From positions 549,406-613,405 of the forward strand of contig NW_024468262.1 in the NCBI RefSeq assembly GCF_002104995.1: DNA of 64,000 nucleotides, given 5' to 3'. This stretch comes from Linderina pennispora (Eukaryota > Kickxellomycota > Kickxellomycetes > Kickxellales > Kickxellaceae). The notes under the pieces were generated by a model. That model saw nothing but the letters and a program-made list of their open reading frames with translations. It was not told the DNA's origin and searched no databases. The position numbers and the translations under genes were made by a program. Below are positions 56,275-64,000 of the stretch, one piece after another (the stretch's first letter is position 1; every line of letters starts with the position of its first letter).

Positions 56275-57186
56275 CTAGAACTGGCGCCAAAGCTTCTCGA
56301 ACTCACGGCTGAAGGCGTCGGCAGTGCTCTTGTCGTTGGTGACAATGACAGACTCGTTGTTGCTGCGGCGGGCACCAACAGTCCAGTTGTACGACCCCAT
56401 CCAGACAGCGCGTCGGTCAATAACGGCAAACTTTGAGTGCATGAACTTGTTCTCGTCGTTGTCGTGCTTGAACGGAATACCGTGGTCCTGCTGCATGCGA
56501 ATAACATCGCTGCCCTTCGACTCGAGCTGGCCGTCATCGGTGATAATGCGCACCTCGACGCCGCGCTTCTTGGCGCGAATGATCGCGTTTGCCACATCAT
56601 TGTCGGTGATATTGAACACACAGATATCCAAGGTGGACTTGGCCGAATCCAAAAAGTTCATCAGCTGCTCGAAGCTCTGCTCTGACGGGAAGAAGTACGA
56701 CCGGATGTACGTGTCATCGCGCTTCTGGTTGTTCTGCCGGCCATGGTTGCTCTGCTGCATCTCCCATCCGTTCTGGTCCGACCCAACAGCTGCCGCATAA
56801 GAGCCTGGCTGCATCTGCGGCGGCTTGTAGCCGCCATTCTGGCGGTTGCCGCCAGACTGGCCATCGATACTCATGGCAAATAGCTGGCCTGCCCAGTCGG
56901 CTGTGGCGCGATCGGTGCCGCTGCTCGCGAGCCGGGTGGTCTGGTTCCTCACGACATTGGCAATATGCGAGAGGTTGGCACCGTTCTGCAGGTGGCGACG
57001 GAAGATCTCGGCGAACTCGTTTTGCTGCTGCATAACGCTGGGCGAACTCTCGAGACTGCGCTCAAGGAATGCCTCCAGCGGCATGTTTGCAGCCTCGTCA
57101 GCGCTCAGATAGGGTGCTTGGCGCGAGCCGGGGGCGTTGCTGCTACCACTGCCAAAGCACGCAGACAGGATATCGGCGAGACTCAT
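56275..57186 (-). CDS. single-HKD phospholipase D-like protein (PLD6/mitochondrial cardiolipin hydrolase type)
   Basis: 303 aa, frame intact, ATG at 57186 (MSLADILSACFGSG). One HKD motif, HSKFAVID (His250, Lys252, Asp257), followed by WMGSYNWTVGARRSNNESVI, the arrangement of PLD6/Zucchini-like enzymes, which work as dimers. YIRSYFFPSEQSFEQLMNFL and TLDICVFNITDNDVANAIIR form the N-terminal half of the fold. The first 150 residues are low-complexity, Gln/Asn/Gly-rich, and lack the N-terminal membrane anchor of animal PLD6, so location is uncertain. Substrate (cardiolipin, other lipid or nucleic acid) unknown. Confidence 0.8.
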   Translation of the reverse strand: MSLADILSACFGSGSSNAPGSRQAPYLSADEAANMPLEAFLERSLESSPSVMQQQNEFAEIFRRHLQNGANLSHIANVVRNQTTRLASSGTDRATADWAGQLFAMSIDGQSGGNRQNGGYKPPQMQPGSYAAAVGSDQNGWEMQQSNHGRQNNQKRDDTYIRSYFFPSEQSFEQLMNFLDSAKSTLDICVFNITDNDVANAIIRAKKRGVEVRIITDDGQLESKGSDVIRMQQDHGIPFKHDNDENKFMHSKFAVIDRRAVWMGSYNWTVGARRSNNESVIVTNDKSTADAFSREFEKLWRQF

Positions 57187-57555
57187 TATTATTATTGTCA
57201 GTATAGAGGTGAAGAGAGGGGAAGGATGTATGTGTGAAGGCAAAGAGAAACAGGGACGGATTGTCTGTCCCTTGTGTGCAACTACCGCTTTGCAGTTCTT
57301 GTGGACCGGAGGTTCTAAAATTGGAAACCGGTCTCAACATAAAAACGAATGTACACCAGCCAATTGCATAGGAGAGCCGCTCACGTGCAGTTGATCACAA
57401 TATTCCACGATTGGATTAGCAGTCCTTTTTTTGTTGAAACTTTTTCCCCGGTGCTTGTCGCCTAGCTGGGCATCAGCCAACAGAGTGCTCGTCGACCACC
57501 TTGGACACTCGCCTCATTCCGCCCACACACATTAACTATTATCTTATTGAAGACC
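57187..57555. other. intergenic: divergent promoter region PLD-like / DHR1
   Basis: About 370 bp between divergent starts. A (ATT)n-like tract, attattattattg, adjoins the PLD start. Nothing else supported. Confidence 0.45.
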
Positions 57556-60500
57556 ATGGGAACCAACAAGTCCACCAAGCAGAAGCGGTTCGAGAAGTAT
57601 GTCGAGAAGCAGGTGAAGAAGGAGCAGCGTGCGCAGCTGATCGAGAAGCTCAGCCAGTCGACATGGAAAAGCGATCTGATGAAGTCGTCAAAGAACCTGG
57701 GCCGCACCAAGGAGACCAAGCGCGAGAAACTGCAGCGTGCGGTGCTTGAGGAGAAGCTGGGCATGGCGCGTTCCGATCCCAGCGTGCGCTTGTACGTGTC
57801 AGAGCGCGATGCTGACGAGGTGCGCGAAATGGCAGATCAGATGGCGCCCCTGCCAACGCCCGATCTAACAGCATTGCCGACGCTTGGCGAGGTGAACCGG
57901 AGGAAAAAGAAGCGCAGGAATAAGAAGAATAAGAAGATCGCTGAGGCTGACAGCGACGCAGATTCAGACAACGACAAGGATGAACTGGAGAGCCGTCCTG
58001 CCAAGCGGCCACGCGAAGAGGACGTGGTTGAGAAGGCAGAGGGTGGGCTGATCGAGATGTCTAATGCCGAGGAGAAGCCCAAGGCCGAGGAGAAGCCGGT
58101 GGTGGCGGGAAGCGCACTGGCCAAGACAACCACTATTGTCAGACGCAAGCGGCAAAAGAAGGGCCGTCTTCTGAGCAAGCTGGGTCTGTCCAAGAAGGCC
58201 GAGGAGAGCAGCGAAGAAGAGGACAGCGAAAGCGATGCGGAGGAGGAGGAGGATTCGAATATGGTGGTCGGTGATAATGCAGACGCTGGTGATGAGTCCG
58301 ACGAATTTGACAGCTCTGCGTCAGAGAGCGATTCAGATGAAGACCAAGCCGCCACCGACGCTCCTGCTGTTCGTGCAGAAGAACCTGCGGTAACGCCAGC
58401 TGAGCCCGAAAAAGAGAAGGAGTATTACACCGGCAGCATGCTGAAGCCCCTGCTCGTCAGTCGTGGCAAGCTTGCCAACGAAGCGTCAGAGAACACGGGC
58501 GCATTCTACGTCACGGTGGAGCGGCCGCAAGCGATCACAGAACAGCGCATGAAGCTGCCCGTGTACGCTGAAGAGCAGCAGATCATGGAGGCTATCACGG
58601 AGAACCCAGTCATCGTGCTTAGCGGAGAAACCGGTTCGGGAAAGACCACACAGGTGCCACAGTTTCTGTTTGAGGCCGGGTACGGCGACCCGAACTCGCA
58701 GAACCCAGGCATGATCGGATCACACAGCCGCGGCGGGTGGCGGCTGTCAGCATGGCGCACCGCGTTGCCGAAGAGCTGGGCAACTACGGCAGCACAGTGG
58801 CACACCAGGTGCGCTTCGATACCAATGTGTCTGACAAGACACGAGTCAAGTTCATGACCGAGGAGTGCTTCTGCGCGAGCTGGCCACCGATTTCCTGCTG
58901 ACAAAGTACTCGGTGGCTGATTACTGACGAGGCCCACGAGCGGTCGCTCAACACAGACATCCTGCTGGGCGTGCTGTCGCGAGTCGTTCGCCTGCGGCAG
59001 AAGCTGGCCAGCGAGGATCCGAAGAAGCACCGGCCACTGAAGCTTGTCATCATGAGCGCCACGCTGCGCGTCGATGATTTCGTCAAGAACACACGGCTGT
59101 TCCCGACTCCACCGCCGGTCATCAATGTACAAGCCCGCCAGCACCAGTACGCATACACTTCAAACCGCCGCACGCCTCTGCCAGGCCAGCACGTCAACGA
59201 GGCAATCCGCAAGGTCGCCAAGATCCCACACCCGCCTGCCGGAGGGTGGTATTCTGATGTTCTTGGACTGGCCAAGCCGAGATCACATACGCCTGCAAGC
59301 AGCTGCGCGAGAAATTCCCAACTGCTGAGGAGCGCGCAGCGCGGGAGGAGCGGAAAATGCGCGAGCATGAGCAGATGATGAAGGCTAAGCATGGCAAAAA
59401 GCGCAAGCATGGCAAGCCGCATCACACCAAGAACGAGGACACGCGCTGGTGGCCAGCGGGCTCGAGGGCGATGTCGAGGATGAGGATGTTGACCTTGGAG
59501 AGGAGTTTGATTTCGCCACTGCGGATGGTGACTCAGGGACGACTTTGAGATTGACTCGGAGGAGGACTCGGAGGAGGAAGACGAGCTCATCATGGCGGTG
59601 AAGGCGAGGACGATGAGGGCCGCAGCTCTTGCTCAGTGAGAACCTGTTTCAATGCTGCTGCCAAGCCTAAGGCCGAGGGAGGGGACGAGCAGAACCATCC
59701 TGAGCCACTGTACGTCCTGCCGCTGTACTCGCTGCTGCCAGCCGACCAGCAGCTCAAGGTATTGCGCTCCCCCCGCTGGCAGTCGTCTGTGCGTGGTAGC
59801 GACCAATGTTGCCGAGACATCGATTACAATTCCGGGAATCCGGTACGTGGTTGATGCCGGACTGGCCAAGGAGAAGACGTACGATGCGCAGACACAGGTG
59901 CAGAATTTCGACGTGCGCTGGACGAGCCAGGCATCGGCAAACCAGCGCACAGGTCGTGCTGGCCGTACTGGGCCTGGCCACAGCTACCGCCTGTTCTCCA
60001 GCGCAGTGTTCAACGACCAGTTCCCCCGGTTCTCTGTACCCGAGATCATGCGGATGCCAATTGAGGGTGTCGTGCTGCAGATGAAGGCCATGAACCTGGA
60101 CAACGTCGTCAACTTCCCGTTCCCGACGCCGCCTAACAAGTCTGCGCTGACCAAGGCCGAGCGTCTGCTCACATGGCTCGGTGCTCTCGACGCCAAGGGC
60201 CGGGTTACTGATCTCGGCCGGTTGATGTCGGTGTTCCCTGTCGCTCCACGGTTCGCCAAGATGCTGATCGTCGGCCAGCAGCACGAGTGCCTGCCCTATA
60301 TCATTGCTATTGTCGCAGCCTTGTCTGTCGGAGACCCGTTCCTGAAGGAGTTCCATTTGGACGGATGAGCTCGACAGCGGTGAGGTTCCGGATGAGGACC
60401 AGGCAACTGCCGCAGAGAATCGTAACCTGACCAACGCAGAAGTTGCGGCCAAGGAGCACCGGCGACTCAAGCGCCGGCAGTACTGGCGCACGCAGTCGAA

Positions 60501-61217
60501 GCTGTCGGGCTCCGACCCCTCCAGCGATGTGCTCAAGTGGTTGACCGTGGTCGGTGCCTTTGAGTATGCTGGCGGCACCAAAGAAGTGTGTGAAGAGTAC
60601 TACGTCCGGCAAAAGGCCATGATTGAAATCCGCAAGCTGCGCGCCCAGCTAACCAACCTGGTGCAGATGTACTGCCCAGGCGTCGACCTGGCCATGGATC
60701 CGCAGATGCCGCCCCGTCCAAGCTGCAGCAATCGGTGATCCGCCAAATCCTGCTGACCGGATTCATGGACCACATCGCCGTGCGCGGTGATATCGCCGGC
60801 TACCAGACCCTGACGAGGAGTCAAACAAGAAGAAGCGCGGCATGCATGCCGTTCCATATGTCACCATGTGGAGCGAGGAGCCCGTGTTTGTGCATCCCGA
60901 GAGTGTGGTGTACATGGCAGCGCGCAATGCCGGGTCCATGCCACAGCGATTGTGTTCTCTGAGCTGCAGCGCACTACGCGGCTGTGGGCCAAGATTGTCA
61001 CAATTGTCAGCGCCAAGTGGCTGGCCACTATCGGCCAGCCGCTGTGCTCGTTCGGCAACCCGCTGCCGTACCCGCTGCCAAAGTACAACGACGCGCGCGA
61101 CCACATGACGTGCTACGTCGAGCCGCGCTTCGGACCAAAGTCCTGGCTGCTGCCATGGTCAAGGTCGAGGAGAGCCGCCAAGGCACGCGCTGGAGCATCG
61201 ATCGGGTTGTAGGATAG
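57556..61217 (+). CDS. ECM16: DEAH-box RNA helicase Dhr1/Ecm16 (DHX37), heavily frame-broken in this sequence
   Basis: Nucleolar helicase that releases U3 snoRNA during 18S rRNA processing. The first 1.15 kb is one clean frame: [20 protein letters not shown], a basic/acidic Lys- and Glu-rich region, the DHX37-like [32 protein letters not shown] and motif [11 protein letters not shown] at residue 357. After 58.7 kb the frame changes many times, but all motifs can be read: [20 protein letters not shown] (Ia), DEAH at 58926-58937 (II), SATLRVDDF (III), [20 protein letters not shown] (V) and [17 protein letters not shown] (VI), then the helicase-associated C-terminus to [17 protein letters not shown] at 61217. 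At least ten one-base breaks. About 1,215 aa. Confidence 0.85.
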
Positions 61218-61359
61218 ATTTTGTTGCAAGTATTTGATTAAATCACAGTCACGCATAAACCCCGCGAGAAGAAAAAACACGAAACCGACATTTGCTGCCG
61301 AGAAATTCAAACCAGGCTATTCTTCGTTCCTGCTTCGCGCCTATTTTGCTTTGATACTC

Positions 61360-63321
61360 ATGACCGCTCCTACCGCAGCCGAATTGACAAAACAGTTCCA
61401 GGGCATCAGGCTTGACTCGGCTGCCCTGAGCGAAGCGCAGTCGATCTGCCAGACCTTCGGCCAGTCTGCAAGCGAGCTCTTCTTCCGGTGGCAGTCAGTC
61501 GTTCTCAACACGTATAACGGCGACACAAGCATCCAGCCCACACGCGAGCGCCTTCTAGAGCTACGGCACACAATGCAACGCGACCACGACCGCAGGGCTG
61601 CGACACAGCGGCACAGTGCTGCGGGCTCGCCGGCGACTCCCGGAACCGGATCTCGCGCAACAGAAACCGCACCGCACACTACGACATGAGCTCGGTTGGT
61701 GGACTCATGCAGGACATGGTCAATGGGAGCCAGCGCAGCGTGATGACAACACCCGCAAAGCACGAAGCGAGTGGGGCTTTTGAGGGGGAACGGGTCGACG
61801 GCAAAGCGCCCTGGCGTGTTTTCGCCCATGTCGCCGGGTATTGAAGCGTCGCCGATGGCTGCTCGGTTCCGCGACCGCACGAATGCTGGCGAGAGCGTTA
61901 ATATAGTCAACCCTGAGCTGCCGGTGCTGAAGATGGAGGCGATTGCGAACAAGCAGTTGAACATTGGGGCTATCGAGCCAGATAGCGCCAAGACGACAGC
62001 AGATTTATGATAGCGATCTGGATGAAGGAGGCGAAGAAGAGGACCAGAAGCTGTCCAAAGCAGCGGATGCGGTACATGTTTGAGAAACCCGGGACGCGTT
62101 CTGACGTGCTTAACCGGCGCATCGAGCGCATGGCCAGTGCTGTCAAGAAAGACTACAAGATCGATGCCCTTGCAAACCCGACGTACGCGCATCAGGACCT
62201 GGTTACCTCTGTCGGTCGCATCGTTGGATTCAACCCTGATGACCCTGCTGCCAGTGCCACTTGGCCAACGATACGGTTTACCTGGAGACCTCCCGTCGAC
62301 TCGGAAACGGCCGCCGGGTGCAGCTCGATGTTAGCTCAGCTGCGTCGTTCTCGCTGTTCCCTGGCCAGATAGTTGCTGCTGAGGGAAAGAACTTGATGGC
62401 TCGGCCTTTGCTGTGTCGCAGTTCCACCCTCTGCCGCTGCAATCGCATCTGAGTGTTGACAGGCGCGAACCAGTATTTCGCCCTTTACCGGCGATTGTCG
62501 CGTCAGGCCATTCACTCTGTCTGCAAACTTTGACTACGAGCCCTTAGCCAGTCCTGATTGACTGTATCGTGAAAGACCCGCCCAGCGCATGTCTTGCTTG
62601 GTCCCTTTGTCAGCGAAGCTCACCCGTTAATCAAGGGCGGTATGGTGGATATGCTCCCCGAGCAGATATTCGCGTCTCAAATTGTCCGCTGCTAAAGACA
62701 CTGCGTGATGGCCTGCCCGCTGAAACCGCTGTGTTCTTGGCACCATCTCCCGACGAAATGTGCCACCCGTTTGCCTCGTATCCGCAGCCGCACTTAATCG
62801 CGACATGATGGCACGCCTCGGCGTCCCATCCGGCATCCCAGTTCCTCGACAACCCTGCGCAGCTCAACAATCAACGGTGTGTCCATCGCAGTGGCCAACA
62901 CTGAGACCCCTAGCGTTCTTTAATTCGTCGGAAGTCTCACGCATGCCGATCTCATTTGAGCGCTTGCCGCGTATGGCGTGGCATATGGTGTCCCAGCGCC
63001 ATTTCTTCCCGCTGACACCCGCGGCCAAAGAACTATGCCGGGATCTTGGCATCCCATGATTCAAGTTGCATATGCATGTGATGCCGGATATCTTCATCAC
63101 GCCGTCCAAGCTGCGGCACTTTGCCCATCTCCACAAGAATGTTGTGCTGGTGAATCCTGGGTACTCGACGTTGGGGCAGGGCGGGGGCACATATGCCAAG
63201 ATTATGTCCACGATAAGGCGGTAGCGGCGGCACATATGGCTCAGGCGGACAGCCTGATGGGAAACAATGCCGATGAGGTTTTCCCTGCACACTGCATCCG
63301 CGCTGAGATGTCCGCTTGTAG
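61360..63321 (+). CDS. POL12: DNA polymerase alpha subunit B (Pol12/POLA2), heavily frame-broken
   Basis: Regulatory B subunit of DNA polymerase alpha-primase. It starts MTAPTAAELTKQFQGIRLDS (61360), a helical N-terminal domain. Further recognisable pieces in different frames: KRPGVFSPMSPGIEASPMAA; TRSDVLNRRIERMASAVKKD; VTSVGRIVGFNPDDPAA; RRVQLDVSSAASFSLFPGQI (OB fold); LKTLRDGLPAETAVFLAPSP; and the calcineurin-like end MPDIFITPSKLRHFAHLHKN with VVLVNPGYSTLGQGGGTYAK. Adding one base near 63309 gives a family-like terminus RAEIVRL and a stop at 63319-63321. Roughly one break per 150-300 bp; about 650 aa once corrected. Essential in all fungi, so sequence error is likelier than loss. Confidence 0.7.
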
Positions 63322-64000
63322 CCAGCATTCCCCCAAACATACTTTTGGAATTTTGAATAACAGAAAAGGTAAAGACATTGCGACACTGCCCCCTAATGCC
63401 ATCTTGGCAGACCCAGCAGGATTGATTGGCGCGCTTGGTCCAGGTTGGGAGCACGGATCCATATCTGCTTACCTGAAAACGGCCAACAGTTGGGGAAACG
63501 CGGGCTGAACACTACAGCTGCGATGATGCTTGAACGGGCACACCGCCTGTATCCGGGCGATTGCCTGCGTCTGTGCATTCCCATGCCCAACATCCTTGGA
63601 TGGGCGACGGGCAGTGCAATCAGGATGTCTAGAATAGTAGTTGCAAGCAATCTGCCCACTTCGTTTCTTTGCAAAAAGAGTGAATATGGCCGACGTATTG
63701 TGCATGATCGAGCAGTCTCTATTTTAGCAATAATACCCGCGATTTACATGTATGTGGCTTTTGGGGGAGAGGGCAAGATGTGTGCAAGGGAAACCCCGGT
63801 TACAGCCTTACACAAGAGGGGGCCAAGGTCGGGCGACCAGTCACGCACCCAATCGGCTCATGGCACTCCTTCTGAAGATAAGGGCATATACGACAACAAT
63901 TGCAGCCAAGAAATGTCGCAACAGTTGAGCTGAACCTCACATTGGCTAAAAAGATACAGTGTCCTGCGTCAAACAATCTACGGCTGGGTGCCATCAATCT
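63322..64000. other. right edge, no supported gene
   Basis: About 680 bp after the Pol12 stop. Open frames on both strands (for example 63445-63933 plus) show no family-like sequence and may reflect the same poor local consensus. A gene cut by the window edge cannot be excluded. Confidence 0.4.

Noticed and set aside
1-63321. Programmed +1 frameshifting used genome-wide
   Set aside because: The break sites share no slippery codon or stop context, fall at random places in domains, include -1 cases and are absent from long clean stretches. Consensus indels explain them better.
57556-63321. DHR1 and Pol12 as pseudogenes
   Set aside because: All helicase motifs and the Pol12 end are still readable in some frame, both genes are essential and usually single copy, and break density changes abruptly inside one gene.

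Overview
The window is eukaryotic nuclear DNA from a fungus. Genes are compact, lie on both strands and carry few, short introns (about 73-230 bp, mostly GT-AG). The gene set is fungal: an Ire1 sensor, Dsc3, Mcd4, Pfa4, Npr3, Pex5, Ade8, Dhr1/Ecm16 and Pol12. Low intron number, a large leucine-rich F-box-like protein and a mixed yeast/animal-like gene set (RBM42, DTWD1, PLD6-like and mannose-6-phosphate-receptor-like proteins) suggest an early-diverging lineage such as Kickxellales (Coemansia-like). That placement is inference. I see no CRISPR array, rRNA, tRNA, transposon or viral insertion.

Layout. 0-11 kb: the 5' part of an IRE1-type sensor (cut by the left edge); three PIN-like 'auxin efflux carrier' genes, with a divergent calmodulin-like gene between the first two; a Dsc3-like ubiquitin-ligase subunit; the mitochondrial phosphate carrier. 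11-24 kb: an ankyrin-GDPD protein that seems to lack SPX, a 44-residue micro-gene with a GC-AG intron, ATP synthase gamma, an OPA3-like protein, Mcd4, a Pfa4 palmitoyltransferase and Mediator subunit 22. 24-37 kb: a Ytp1-like membrane protein, a secreted protein with four unrelated tandem-repeat blocks, a mannose-6-phosphate-receptor-like protein, a SIRT2-class sirtuin, a two-finger C2H2 factor and a four-exon coiled-coil protein. 37-54 kb: Npr3, an inverted pair of Ctr-type copper transporters sharing a 191-bp identical tract, an RBM42-like protein, a second DHHC protein, mitochondrial EF-Ts, Ade8, DTWD1, an F-box-like protein and Pex5. 54-64 kb: a damaged histidine acid phosphatase, a PLD6-like HKD protein, the Dhr1 helicase and DNA polymerase alpha subunit B.

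Most genes are independent housekeeping genes. Loose themes are the ER and secretory pathway (Ire1, Dsc3, Mcd4, DHHC proteins, the MRH receptor) and mitochondria (phosphate carrier, ATP synthase gamma, OPA3-like, EF-Ts).

Sequence quality matters for any reader. Many conserved genes change reading frame by one base, often in a short homopolymer, while 45.5-53.9 kb is clean and 58.7-63.3 kb is broken every few hundred bases. Because essential single-copy genes are hit, I read most breaks as consensus indels rather than pseudogenes. No clearly new multi-gene system is visible. The strongest leads are the converted copper-transporter pair, the multi-repeat secreted protein, and the carrier trio with the calmodulin-like gene.
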